A stretch of DNA of 64,000 nucleotides from assembly GCA_016188575.1 (NCBI GenBank), contig JACPHN010000097.1, forward strand, positions 10,606-74,605, in the 5' to 3' direction. Position 1 is the first letter of the stretch; each line of letters opens with the position of its first letter. Positions 28,220 through 36,729 of this stretch are shown here, in pieces. The position numbers and the translations under genes are program-made. The stretch is from Candidatus Schekmanbacteria bacterium. GTDB lineage: Bacteria > CSSED10-310 > JACPHN01. The notes beneath the pieces are model-generated. The model was not told where the DNA came from, ran no database searches, and saw only the letters and a program-made list of their open reading frames with translations.

Positions 28220-28716
28220 AGGCGGCGTGGGTCTGGCCGGCGATCATCGTCACCCTTCTGGCCGCGCACTGCTCGGTGACGGGGTTCCTCCTGGTCGCGG
28301 CAACGACGGATCCGTCATTTGCGGTCGAGGACCGGTATTACGAGAAGGCGCTGTCGTGGGACGCCGAGCTCGCCCAGCGAAAGCGAAATGACGAGCTGGG
28401 TTGGCGGCTGCTCGTGCAGCCGCCGGGTGGTCTTGCAGGTCTCGAGACGCAGGAGGTTCCGCTCGTGGTCCGGCTGACCGACCGCTCGGGCGCGCCCATT
28501 CAACAGGCCGAGGTCACCGTTGCCGCCTTCCACAACGCCCGGGCCGCGCAGGTCACGACCCGGGCGCTGCGAGAACGGGCGCCGGGGCAATACGAGGCGC
28601 TGTTTCCGTTCGTCCGCGCCGGCATCTGGGAGCTACGCTGCGCCGCGACGAGCCGCGGGCAGGTCTTTACCCGGGTGGTGCGGGCCACCTTGCCAGGCAC
28701 GGGGGACAGCGTGTGA
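28216..28716 (+). CDS. ccoH: FixH/CcoH-like assembly protein
   Basis: 166 residues. One N-terminal membrane helix (WPAIIVTLLAAHCSVTGFLL) and an extracytoplasmic beta-rich domain containing DRYYEKALSWD, characteristic of FixH. CcoH is needed for stable cbb3 assembly. The start ATG overlaps the ccoG stop (ATGA) and the end overlaps the next gene (GTGA), giving clear translational coupling. Confidence 0.88.
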   Translation: MKAAWVWPAIIVTLLAAHCSVTGFLLVAATTDPSFAVEDRYYEKALSWDAELAQRKRNDELGWRLLVQPPGGLAGLETQEVPLVVRLTDRSGAPIQQAEVTVAAFHNARAAQVTTRALRERAPGQYEALFPFVRAGIWELRCAATSRGQVFTRVVRATLPGTGDSV

Positions 28717-29417
28717 ACGAGTGGTCGATGACCGCGGTTTGCCTCGCGGCTTTCCTGGGAAGTGCGCACTGCGTGGGGATGTGTGGCCCGTTTGCGGGAC
28801 TTGCGGTCGGGAGCGCGCGTGCGGGCCGCGGTGGCAGTGGCGGCGGCGGCGCGGCACGGATCGCGGCGTATCAGGCGGGGAGGCTAGCGGCCTACGTGTC
28901 CCTTGGGGTTACCGCGGGCTGGCTTGGTTCCAGTTTCCTGGGATTCCTCGGCGACTTCGCTCGCTGGGCGGCCGTCGCGCTGGGGACGGTGATGATCGCC
29001 GTGGGAGCAGGCATGCTGGTGGGCGTCGGGCGCGGCTCTCCCCCGTGGTGGCGTGGCCGGCTGCTCGCCGGGGGGTTCGGCGCGGCGGTTGCCGGCGTCG
29101 CCCGCCGGGTGCGCGCGTGGCCGTCACTGCTTCGCGCGGCCGCGATTGGATCGTCGAGCGGGCTGCTACCGTGCGGCTGGCTCTATGGCTTCGTCGCAGT
29201 CGCCGCGGCGACTGCCGGTCCGCTTCGCGGCGGCGAGACGCTCTTTGCGTTCTGGCTCGGTTCCGCGCCCGCGCTCGTCGGCCTCGGCGCTGGCCTGACT
29301 CGCGTTCTCGCGCGCTTTTCCCGATACCGCCGAGTCGCATCCGGTGCGCTGCTGATCACCGCCGGTCTGGTCGCCATCGCCATGCGCGCCCACCTCGGCT
29401 CCCCCACCTGCCACTGA
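28713..29417 (+). CDS. SafE/TauE-type membrane protein of the cbb3 locus
   Basis: 234 residues; GTG at 28713 overlaps the ccoH stop. Six or so membrane helices, with conserved SAHCVGMCGPFAGL at the start and SGLLPCGWLYGFVA in the middle, the paired signature of the COG2836 (sulfite-exporter-like, DsbD_2-type) family. Members are common in cbb3 gene clusters next to ccoI and are thought to help copper or thiol handling. Exact substrate unknown. Confidence 0.85.
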   Translation: MNEWSMTAVCLAAFLGSAHCVGMCGPFAGLAVGSARAGRGGSGGGGAARIAAYQAGRLAAYVSLGVTAGWLGSSFLGFLGDFARWAAVALGTVMIAVGAGMLVGVGRGSPPWWRGRLLAGGFGAAVAGVARRVRAWPSLLRAAAIGSSSGLLPCGWLYGFVAVAAATAGPLRGGETLFAFWLGSAPALVGLGAGLTRVLARFSRYRRVASGALLITAGLVAIAMRAHLGSPTCH

Positions 29418-29434
29418 TTGCGAAGCCCTGTGCC

Positions 29435-31936
29435 ATGCCGCACAGCACGGACGATTCCCAGGACTCCCGCTGTGCCCATTGCCGGCTCCCCGTGCCGCCG
29501 GCGCTGCTCCGTGCCGGCGCCGGCGAGCAGTTTTGCTGTCAGGGCTGCCGCACCGTTCATGCGGTACTGCACGAGCACGGCCTCGAGCGCTACTACGAGC
29601 TGGCGGCGGAGGCAGACCCGACGCCGCGGCCACCGGACGTCAGCGGCCGCTCCTTCGCGGAGCTCGACTCCGAGACCTTCCGGGAGCGCTACTGCACCGC
29701 TGTCCCTGGTGGCCTCCGCGCGGTCGAGCTGTACCTGGAGGGCGTCCACTGCATTGCCTGCCTCTGGCTCCTCGAAAACCTCGGTGCCGTCGTTGCTGGA
29801 GTGGGTTCGCTCCGCCTCGATTTCGGCCGCGCCGTGGCGCGCGTCGTCTGGAACCCCGACGAGGTTGCTCTCAGCGCGATCGCGCGCATGCTGGATCGCA
29901 TGGGGTATTTGCCCCACCCCTACCGCGCCCGCGACCTCCATGCACTGAGGCGGCGCGAAAACCGCGCTTTGCTGGCGAGAATCGGCGTTGCCGGCGCCGC
30001 CGCCGGAAACGTCATGTTGCTGTCCGTCGCGCTCTACGCGGGCCTGTTTACCGGCATCGACCCGGAGCTGCGGACGCTCTTCCGCTGGACCTCCCTCGCG
30101 GTCAGCCTGCCGGCGTCGCTGTGGGCGGGAAGCGTGTTTTTCCGGAATGCTCTCGCGGCTCTGCGCGTGCGCCGGGTCCACATGGACATTCCTATTGCGA
30201 TCGGCATTGCCGCGGGGCTCGCCGGCGGCGCCGTGAATACCGTATCGGGCACCGGCGAGATCTATTTCGATTCGATCATGACGCTCGTATTCCTGCTGCT
30301 CGTAGGCCGATGGCTGCAGCTCAGGGCGCAGCGGCGCGCCGCGGAGATCACCGAGCGGCGGCTATCGCTGGTGCCTTCGAGCGCGCGCCTGGTGGTCGGA
30401 GATGAGATCCAGGAGGTGCTGCTGGAGGCTCTGGTTCCCGGCGCCCTGGTGGAAGTTCGCGCCGGCGAGACGGTGCCGGCGGATGGCACCGTGAGCTCGG
30501 GCGAAACCGAGCTCGACGCCTCGATGCTGACGGGCGAAAGCGCGCCCCGGGTCGCGCGTGCGGCTGACACCTTGCTGGCGGGAATGATCAATCTGAGCGG
30601 GGCAATTCGCATGCGCGTGGACGCGGCCGGAGAGGAAACGCGCGTGGGTCGCTTGCTCGCGTCGGTGGCGGAGCACCAGCGGCGCCGGGCTCCCATCGTG
30701 TCCCTGGCGGATCGCGTATCGGGATACTTTGTTGCCGTCGTCCTGGTCGCCGCGGTCCTGACCTTCCTGGCGTGGTGGGAGGCGGGCGGTCCCGCAGTGG
30801 CGCTCGACCGCGCGCTCGCGTTGCTGATCGTAACCTGCCCATGCGCACTTGGCATGGCGACGCCGCTGGCCGTGTCGGCGGCGCTTGGCAAGGCCGCCGC
30901 CGCCGGCATTCTGATCCGCGGCGGCGACGCGCTGGAGTCGCTCTCGCGATGCGGCAGGATGTGGCTCGACAAGACCGGCACCTTGACCGAGGGAAAGCTC
31001 CGCCTCGAATCGTGGGTGGGAGCGGACGCGGTGCTTCGCCGCCTCAGGCGCGCGGAGGCCGAATCCGCACACCCAATTGCCGCGGCACTGCGCCGCGGCG
31101 CCGGCGCCGGCGGTCCCGCGGACATTGCACGCGCGGCAGGCATGCCGGAGCCCGAGCTGAGCCGCTGCGAACAGGTGCTCGGTGCCGGTCTGCGCGCTAC
31201 GGTTGACGGCCGCGAGCTGGTTGCGGGGAGCCCGGCTTTCGTCGCCGGTGAGATCCCCGGCGCCTTCCCGGCCTGGGTCGACGCCTGCGTGCGCGCCGCG
31301 GCGGCCGCCGGCCAGACGCCGGTGGTGGTTGCGGAGAGCGGGATCCCTGAAGGCGTTGCCGTGCTGGCCGACGCGCTTCATGCGGACGCGGAGGAAATGG
31401 TTGCCAGGCTCGGCGAGCGCGGGTGGCAGGTGGGGATTCTCTCGGGCGACCACCCGGAGGCCGTGAAATCAGTTGCCGCGACGCTCGGCATCGCGCGCGA
31501 CGAGGCGTTCGGCGGGCTGACCCCGGAGCAAAAGCGGGACGTCGTCGCACGCGGGGGCGACGGCGGAGTCGTCGTCATGGTGGGCGACGGGATCAACGAC
31601 GCCGCTGCCCTCGGTGCCGCTCAGGTCGGCATTTCGGTGCACGGCGGCGCCGAGGCCAGCCTGCAGGCGGCCGACGTCTTCTTGCAGCGCCCCGGGCTTC
31701 GACCCATAATCGAGCTTCTGGACGGTGCGCGGCGATCACTCGGCGCCGTCCGCCGTAATCTGGCCATCTCGCTTCTCTACAACCTGGTCGCGGGAGCTCT
31801 CGCGATGTCCGGCCTCATTCACCCGCTGATCGCGGCCGTGCTGATGCCGCTCAGCTCGCTGACGGTCGTCAGCCTCTCGTTTCGCGCGCGCACCTTCGAG
31901 GCGGCGGCGGAGCGCTCAGGAAGGCGTGCTCAATGA
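29435..31936 (+). CDS. ccoI: Copper-type P1B ATPase for cbb3 assembly (CcoI)
   Basis: 833 residues from ATG 29435. N-terminal Cys cluster (CAHC, FCCQGC) and a heavy-metal-binding domain with CIAC are typical of CcoI. The ATPase core has TGES, the intramembrane TCPCALG metal site, the phosphorylation motif DKTGTLTEG (Asp about 512) and VGDGINDAAAL. CcoI moves copper across the inner membrane for the CuB centre. The frame is open far upstream, but that region codes for the previous genes. It overlaps ccoS by 4 bp. Confidence 0.95.
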   Translation: MPHSTDDSQDSRCAHCRLPVPPALLRAGAGEQFCCQGCRTVHAVLHEHGLERYYELAAEADPTPRPPDVSGRSFAELDSETFRERYCTAVPGGLRAVELYLEGVHCIACLWLLENLGAVVAGVGSLRLDFGRAVARVVWNPDEVALSAIARMLDRMGYLPHPYRARDLHALRRRENRALLARIGVAGAAAGNVMLLSVALYAGLFTGIDPELRTLFRWTSLAVSLPASLWAGSVFFRNALAALRVRRVHMDIPIAIGIAAGLAGGAVNTVSGTGEIYFDSIMTLVFLLLVGRWLQLRAQRRAAEITERRLSLVPSSARLVVGDEIQEVLLEALVPGALVEVRAGETVPADGTVSSGETELDASMLTGESAPRVARAADTLLAGMINLSGAIRMRVDAAGEETRVGRLLASVAEHQRRRAPIVSLADRVSGYFVAVVLVAAVLTFLAWWEAGGPAVALDRALALLIVTCPCALGMATPLAVSAALGKAAAAGILIRGGDALESLSRCGRMWLDKTGTLTEGKLRLESWVGADAVLRRLRRAEAESAHPIAAALRRGAGAGGPADIARAAGMPEPELSRCEQVLGAGLRATVDGRELVAGSPAFVAGEIPGAFPAWVDACVRAAAAAGQTPVVVAESGIPEGVAVLADALHADAEEMVARLGERGWQVGILSGDHPEAVKSVAATLGIARDEAFGGLTPEQKRDVVARGGDGGVVVMVGDGINDAAALGAAQVGISVHGGAEASLQAADVFLQRPGLRPIIELLDGARRSLGAVRRNLAISLLYNLVAGALAMSGLIHPLIAAVLMPLSSLTVVSLSFRARTFEAAAERSGRRAQ

Positions 31937-33219
31937 GCACCGTCTATATCATTTTGCCGTTGGCGCTGATGCTCGGGGGACTCGCTCTTGCGGCGTTCAT
32001 TGCAGCCCTGCGCAGCGGCCAGTTCGACGACCTCCAGACGCCGGCCATGCGCATCCTCCTGGACGAGGCAACCCACCAGCGGCCCGCGCGGTTGAGCACC
32101 GTTGCGAGTCGCGAGACCACCGAGCCCCCAGGCCAGGGCGGCAGCCCCACCCCCCGCGATTTCCTCGCGCCACCGCATGAGCACGGGCCGGAGCGACCTG
32201 TCGACCTCGTGACGGGCGCGACCGGGCTGGTCGGCGGCAACCTGGTGCGCGAGCTCGTGGGGCGAGGCGAGCGCGTGCGCGTCCTGGCGCGCTTGACCTC
32301 GCGGCAGGGACATCTTGCGGAGCTGGCCGGCATCGAATGGGTGCAGGGCGACATTACGGACGCCGCCTCGCTTTCCGCGGCATGCGCCGGTATCCGGCGT
32401 GTCTATCATTGCGCGGCCCTGGTCTCGATGTGGCCGGGCGATGCCGGCGCCATGATGGCGGTGAACGCCGGCGGCACGGAGAACATGCTGGCCGCGGCGC
32501 GCGCGGGTGGCGTGGAGCGGTTTGTCCATTGCAGCTCCGTCGACGCGATCGGCCTGCCGGAACCGGGTGGCCCGCCGGCCACGGAATCCACGCCCTGGAA
32601 CTGGGAGCACATGGGCGTCGCGACGGGGTACGCCCGGAGCAAACTGGCGGCCCAGGACCGCGTGCTCGCCGCGGTTGCCCAGGGGCTCGACGCCGTGATC
32701 GTCAATCCCGCCCTGATGTTCGGACCTTACGACCAGAAACCGTCCAGCGGCCGAATGATCCTGGAGGTGGCCCGCGGGTGGCTCGTGGCCTTTCCCGGCG
32801 GGGGCAACAACGTCGTGGACGTCCGGGACGTCGCCGCCGCCATGGTCGCTGCGGCCGAGCGCGGCCGGTGCGGCGAGCTGTATATTCTCGGCAACGCCAA
32901 CATGACCTACCGGGAGATTTTCTCGGTCATGGCGGACGTCACCGGCGTCGCACCGCCGTGGCTGCCCGTCCCGCGCCTGGTAGGAATCGCTGCGGGCATG
33001 GCCGCCGAGGCGTTCGGGTGGCTGACTGGTAAGCCGGTCGAGCTCAACCGCGAGAGCGCCCGCATGGGTTTCGTCGAGCACTACTACGATGCGAGCAAGG
33101 CCCGGCGCGAGCTGGGGCTGGCGGCATCGCCGGTGCGCGGGGCCGTGGAGAGCGCGGTGGCGTGGCTGCGGAGTCAGCGCATGTTGCCGCCCGCAAGCGC
33201 GCCATTCATCGGGCGCTGA
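31933..33219 (+). CDS. ccoS: CcoS fused to an NAD-dependent epimerase / 3beta-HSD domain
   Basis: 428 residues in one open frame. Residues 1-45 are a complete CcoS: one helix (IILPLALMLGGLALAAFIAA), then RSGQFDDLQTPAMRILLDE. After a 40-residue Pro/Thr-rich linker, residues 90-428 form an extended-type SDR with TGATGLVGGNLV (Rossmann loop) and later 3beta-HSD-like features. The candidate catalytic Tyr/Lys are in YARSK (about residues 235-239). No ATG or GTG with a ribosome site separates the two parts. CcoS is needed for cofactor insertion into cbb3. The SDR substrate is unknown; it would face the cytoplasm. Start overlaps ccoI (ATGA). Confidence 0.85.
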   Translation: MSTVYIILPLALMLGGLALAAFIAALRSGQFDDLQTPAMRILLDEATHQRPARLSTVASRETTEPPGQGGSPTPRDFLAPPHEHGPERPVDLVTGATGLVGGNLVRELVGRGERVRVLARLTSRQGHLAELAGIEWVQGDITDAASLSAACAGIRRVYHCAALVSMWPGDAGAMMAVNAGGTENMLAAARAGGVERFVHCSSVDAIGLPEPGGPPATESTPWNWEHMGVATGYARSKLAAQDRVLAAVAQGLDAVIVNPALMFGPYDQKPSSGRMILEVARGWLVAFPGGGNNVVDVRDVAAAMVAAAERGRCGELYILGNANMTYREIFSVMADVTGVAPPWLPVPRLVGIAAGMAAEAFGWLTGKPVELNRESARMGFVEHYYDASKARRELGLAASPVRGAVESAVAWLRSQRMLPPASAPFIGR

Positions 33220-34045
33220 TTCCCGAACGGACAGGTCCGCCTGCCGGTGCGCCGAGAAAGTCGACGCGGTCCGTGAACAGATAGGGAAAGCCGCGATTCC
33301 GAAAGGCGACAGCGGTGCTCGGCCAGTTGATGAAGCCGACGCCTTCCACCAGGCCGTGTCGGTGAAGGAGCTGGCGGCAACCCTCCGGAAATGCCGCGTA
33401 CCAGCCGACGAGCCCCGTGTCGCGGCAGTGCTCGACGTATTCTCGGGCGCGCCGCGGTGAGGCCAGGAAGATCAGCGCTCTTGTCGCTTCCGGGAAAACG
33501 TCGCGCACGACGTCGATCACCGCCGTGTCCAGACTGATCAGCGTGCACTTCGCGACGAGACCGCGTGCGCACAGTGCGTCGCGAACCAGGCCGACCAACG
33601 TGCGGAGCTTCGCGCCGATGTGCTTGACCTCGATGAAAATCGCCGGAGCCGCGTCGCCAAGCTGCGCGAGCACCTCGCCCAGGGTGGGAACCGCCGGGGC
33701 CGCGGCCCGAAGCTCGGCGACGGAGAGGGCCGATACGAGCTCCGAGCGGCCGTGAGCTCTGCTCAGCGAAGCGTCGTGGCACACGACCACCACGTCGTCC
33801 GCGGTCAGCCTGACGTCAAGCTCGAAGCCCGCGCCGCGGTCGACCGCGAGCTGGAACGCACCCAGCGTATTCTCAACTACGGACGGGTGCCCGGTCAGGC
33901 CGCGGTGGCCGACCAGAGTCGGCGCTGCGACGCTACTGAGCACCGTGCGCCGTGGCCACGCGTACACCGCGTCGAAGACCCGCCGGGCCTTGTCGTAGAG
34001 CAGGTTCTCCGCGATTCTTTCGATCAGCGTAGCGGGTTCCGCCAC
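33206..34045 (-). CDS. Glycerophosphodiester phosphodiesterase family protein
   Basis: 279 residues. GTG at 34045 has AGGAGGT 5 nt upstream; longer readings of the frame run into the upstream gene. Motifs: GHRGLTGHPSVVENTLGAF, FELDVRLTADD and VVCHDASLSR, which carry the metal- and acid-base residues of the GDPD TIM barrel (His-Arg, Glu-Asn, Glu-x-Asp, His-Asp). It hydrolyses glycerophosphodiesters to glycerol-3-phosphate and an alcohol. No signal peptide. Its 3' end overlaps the convergent ccoS-epimerase gene by 14 bp. Confidence 0.9.
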   Translation of the reverse strand: MAEPATLIERIAENLLYDKARRVFDAVYAWPRRTVLSSVAAPTLVGHRGLTGHPSVVENTLGAFQLAVDRGAGFELDVRLTADDVVVVCHDASLSRAHGRSELVSALSVAELRAAAPAVPTLGEVLAQLGDAAPAIFIEVKHIGAKLRTLVGLVRDALCARGLVAKCTLISLDTAVIDVVRDVFPEATRALIFLASPRRAREYVEHCRDTGLVGWYAAFPEGCRQLLHRHGLVEGVGFINWPSTAVAFRNRGFPYLFTDRVDFLGAPAGGPVRSGISAR

Positions 34046-34055
34046 CGGCCACCTC

Positions 34056-34859
34056 CTAAACCGCCTCACGGCGGTGCATTTGCTCGATGATGAGGTTCCT
34101 GACGCGCTCGGGCGCGGGAATCTTGTACAGGACGTACATGCTGAGCTCGCGGGGGACGTTGACGGTCTTGCCTCCGGCGGCGAAGAGGCCGGCGCCGGCC
34201 AGACGGGAACCGCCGCGAACGTCGACGCCCGCCACCGCCAAATCCTGGCCCATACCGATGCCGGTGGCGGTAACCGGAATGACCGTGCCGAAACCGACGA
34301 GCCGACCGAACAGGCTCCGCGATAGCAGGAGGTCGTCGATCTTCGAGAAAAACGTGTTGCGCTCGCTGAGGCGGAGCCGGCCGAAGCGTGCGATGATGCG
34401 ATGGCTCGTGACGTAGTACCGGTGGCCGCGGCGAAAGATCTCACAGCCCACGACACCGAGCAGGCCTACCGCGATCAGCATGAGGTTTTCGAGGTGCGGG
34501 TAGTGGGGAAGCGCGAGCTGAGGCTCGACGTAGCACCGAAGCAGGAGGTGTCCCGCCGTCAGCGCCAGCAAGGTGAGCACGTAGCCGAAGCGCACCTGAC
34601 GGAGCGCCATGACCACCATCGGGACGAGCACCGCGGTGAACCAGACGACCGAGTAGAAATGGCTGCTCAGGAGCTCGCCAAGCGGCAACCGGGTGGGAAC
34701 CAGGAGCAGGTCGTCGCGCCAGATGATGAACGACGCTCCGAGCGCCGCGGTTCCGAGCCAGAAGAGCATCAAGCCGACCATCGCGAAGACGTGCGGGCGC
34801 GTCGCGCACAGCAGGTGCTCGCCGGTCGCGAGCGCGAACGGCAGGCGCTCACTCGACAC
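34056..34859 (-). CDS. Bacterial PH-domain (DUF304-like) membrane protein
   Basis: 267 residues, GTG start. Three or four membrane helices in residues 20-150, then a PH-like domain containing YYVTSHRIIARFGRLRLSER and FFSKIDDLLLSRSLFGRLVGFG, the bPH2 signature. These proteins are thought to act in membrane or stress functions; the specific role is unknown. It overlaps the upstream gene by 11 bp and the GDPD gene follows 10 bp after, so the three form an operon. Confidence 0.78.
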   Translation of the reverse strand: MSSERLPFALATGEHLLCATRPHVFAMVGLMLFWLGTAALGASFIIWRDDLLLVPTRLPLGELLSSHFYSVVWFTAVLVPMVVMALRQVRFGYVLTLLALTAGHLLLRCYVEPQLALPHYPHLENLMLIAVGLLGVVGCEIFRRGHRYYVTSHRIIARFGRLRLSERNTFFSKIDDLLLSRSLFGRLVGFGTVIPVTATGIGMGQDLAVAGVDVRGGSRLAGAGLFAAGGKTVNVPRELSMYVLYKIPAPERVRNLIIEQMHRREAV

Positions 34860-35490
34860 CGCGCGGCTCCGCGAGCGTGCTCACGGCCGACCGATTCCGG
34901 TACAGCCGCCGGTCGACGACCGCGGCCATCGCCGGGACGTCCAGTTTCAGGTCCACAAAGGCGGCAATACGTTCCGCGCAGCCTGGCGCGTCCGCGAGCA
35001 CGGTGGAATATGGCAGCACCACGTGCTCGAAGCAGCGGCGGAATCGAAGTTGAAAGAGCACCTTGTCGAGATGCTGAGCATAGAGCGTTCGCAGGCGCTC
35101 GTCGGAAACTTCCGTCGCCTCCCCTCGGCGCGCCAACATCTTTGCCTGCGATGCCAGCACTTCGTCCAGGTCGCGATCCATGAAGATGACTTTGTAGCTG
35201 TACGCCGGCGGGAGGAACTGTAGCAGCGATGACACGATCTTGATGGCCTTGCCGCGGGTGTCCGCAAGCCAATTCGTCGCGGCGCCGCTCGCGAGCTCCT
35301 TGACCCTTTCGTCTTCGAAGTACCCGCCCGGGTTGTCCTCGTCCGCTCCTCGCACCCCGTCGGTAACTGTGCTCATGCCGCCGGCTGCCAGCATCTTCAT
35401 CGCCAGCGAGGTGCCCGAGCGCGGGAGACCCGACACGACCACGATGGGCTTTCCATATCGCAGGCGTCTGGCGGCTTGAAGCAAGGGCAT
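34849..35490 (-). CDS. Sulfotransferase-like P-loop protein
   Basis: 213 residues from ATG 35490. N-terminal VVVSGLPRSGTSLAMKML is a PAPS-binding P-loop of the sulfotransferase type. FMDRDLDEVLASQAKML follows as the 3'-phosphate-binding-type helix. It is short for the family, and no catalytic His could be assigned. May transfer sulfate to a lipid or glycan, or be another P-loop enzyme. First gene of a three-gene minus operon. Confidence 0.65.
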   Translation of the reverse strand: MPLLQAARRLRYGKPIVVVSGLPRSGTSLAMKMLAAGGMSTVTDGVRGADEDNPGGYFEDERVKELASGAATNWLADTRGKAIKIVSSLLQFLPPAYSYKVIFMDRDLDEVLASQAKMLARRGEATEVSDERLRTLYAQHLDKVLFQLRFRRCFEHVVLPYSTVLADAPGCAERIAAFVDLKLDVPAMAAVVDRRLYRNRSAVSTLAEPRGVE

Positions 35491-35600
35491 GGAGCAATCT
35501 TCGCGGGGCACCGGCGGGCGGCGCGTTGATTCGGTTACGGAGCCGCTCGTATAATACAACGGCGCGCCCGCAAAGTCACTTCGGAAGGAGCACTCAGCAG

Positions 35601-35795
35601 ATGTTCGGTCATACCAAAGTGCGGCTCGAAACCGCCCTGATCGAAAAGGTCCGGCGCTACTCCGAGATCGCCGGGTATTCGTCTCCCGAGGAATTCATCA
35701 CGCACGCGTTGGAAAAGGAGCTCGCCAAGCTCGAAGGTGCGGAGACGGAGGAGGAAATCCGCAAACGCCTTCAGGGGCTCGGATACATTTCGTGA
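35601..35795 (+). CDS. Small RHH-like protein
   Basis: 64 residues; GGAAGGAG about 10 nt before ATG 35601. The sequence TKVRLETALIEKVRRYSEI followed by SSPEEFITHALEKEL resembles a ribbon-helix-helix fold (one strand, two helices), usual in small DNA-binding regulators. Its stop overlaps the GTG start of the glycosyltransferase gene (GTGA), so the two are translationally coupled. Regulator or small partner of the enzyme; not resolved. Confidence 0.6.
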   Translation: MFGHTKVRLETALIEKVRRYSEIAGYSSPEEFITHALEKELAKLEGAETEEEIRKRLQGLGYIS

Positions 35796-36604
35796 GCCAA
35801 TTCCTTCCAGCGCCTGACGGGGCCGAAGCTGCCGCTGCCGCCGCGACCGTGCCGCGACTTTCCATCATCATCCCGGTGTATCAGGAGGCGGGACACCTCC
35901 GCCGCTTCCTTGACCAGCTTCTCGCCGTGAGCTTTCCCTGGGCGGTGGAGCTAGTCGCCGTAGACGACTGCAGCAGCGACGGATCGTGGGAAATCCTCGG
36001 CGAATACGCCGCGCGGCCGGGATTCGTCGCGGTCCGCCAGGAGCAGAACCGGGGAAAGGGCGCCGCGCTACACCGCGGCTTCGCGCTCGCGCGCGGCGAG
36101 CTCATCGTCGTGCAGGACGCGGACTTCGAGTACGACCCGGGCGATCTCGTGCGCCTGGTCATGCCCGTGCTGGACGACAAGGCCGACATCGTTTACGGTA
36201 GCCGCTTTTCGCGCTCGAGCCCGCAAGTCCATCGCACCTTTCACTACCTGGGAAACCGCCTTCTGACCCTGTTCTCCAACCTCCTGAGCGGCCTGTACCT
36301 CTCGGACATGGAAACGTGCTACAAGGTCTTTCGCTCCGAGATCCTGAAGGGCCTGCGCCTGGACAGCCGGCGCTTTGGGTTTGAGCCGGAGGTGACGGCG
36401 AAGATCGCCAAGCTCAAGGTGCGCGTCCACGAATACCCGATCTCGTACTTTCCGCGCACCTATGCGGAAGGGAAAAAGATCAACTGGCGAGACGGTGTCG
36501 CGGCCTTGTGGTTCATCGCGAAGTACAACTTGCAGCCGCTGTCGCGCGCGGTGCGGGAGACACTGCCGCGCAAATACGTTCCCGCCCGCCGGCAGTGGCT
36601 GTGA
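35792..36604 (+). CDS. GT2 glycosyltransferase (dolichyl-phosphate-mannose-synthase-like)
   Basis: 270 residues, GTG start overlapping the previous stop. GT-A fold motifs: LSIIIPVYQEAGHLRRFL, VDDCSSDGSW, RGKGAALHRGF and VQDADFEYDP (metal-binding Asp pair). No C-terminal membrane helices, as in the short Dpm1 group. Likely moves a sugar from a nucleotide donor to a polyprenyl phosphate on the inner face of the membrane. A sugar-acceptor enzyme is not adjacent. Confidence 0.87.
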   Translation: MSQFLPAPDGAEAAAAAATVPRLSIIIPVYQEAGHLRRFLDQLLAVSFPWAVELVAVDDCSSDGSWEILGEYAARPGFVAVRQEQNRGKGAALHRGFALARGELIVVQDADFEYDPGDLVRLVMPVLDDKADIVYGSRFSRSSPQVHRTFHYLGNRLLTLFSNLLSGLYLSDMETCYKVFRSEILKGLRLDSRRFGFEPEVTAKIAKLKVRVHEYPISYFPRTYAEGKKINWRDGVAALWFIAKYNLQPLSRAVRETLPRKYVPARRQWL

Positions 36605-36618
36605 GTACCTGGTCATCT

Positions 36619-36637
36619 CCCCCTCGCTTGCGGGGGG
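36619..36637 (+). terminator. GC stem-loop after the GT2 gene
   Basis: CCCCC(T)CGC-TT-GCG-GGGGG, 15 bases after the stop codon. No T-run follows. A related CATCTCC-led hairpin lies at 50789-50814 after the cytochrome c gene. Confidence 0.35.
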
Positions 36638-36661
36638 GACAGAGGGGGGAACAGATACCAT

Positions 36662-36698
36662 GAAAATGAAAAGCGCCCCTCCTTTGGGGGAGGGGCGC
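36662..36698 (-). terminator. Rho-independent terminator of the Cys-tail subtilase gene
   Basis: On the minus strand: GCGCCCCTCC and GGAGGGGCGC form a perfect 10-bp stem, followed by TTTTCATTTTCA. It lies about 30 bases after the stop codon of the 36730-38334 gene. Confidence 0.8.
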
Positions 36699-36729
36699 CG
36701 TGGCTAGGATCTACTCGGGGAGATCGTTA

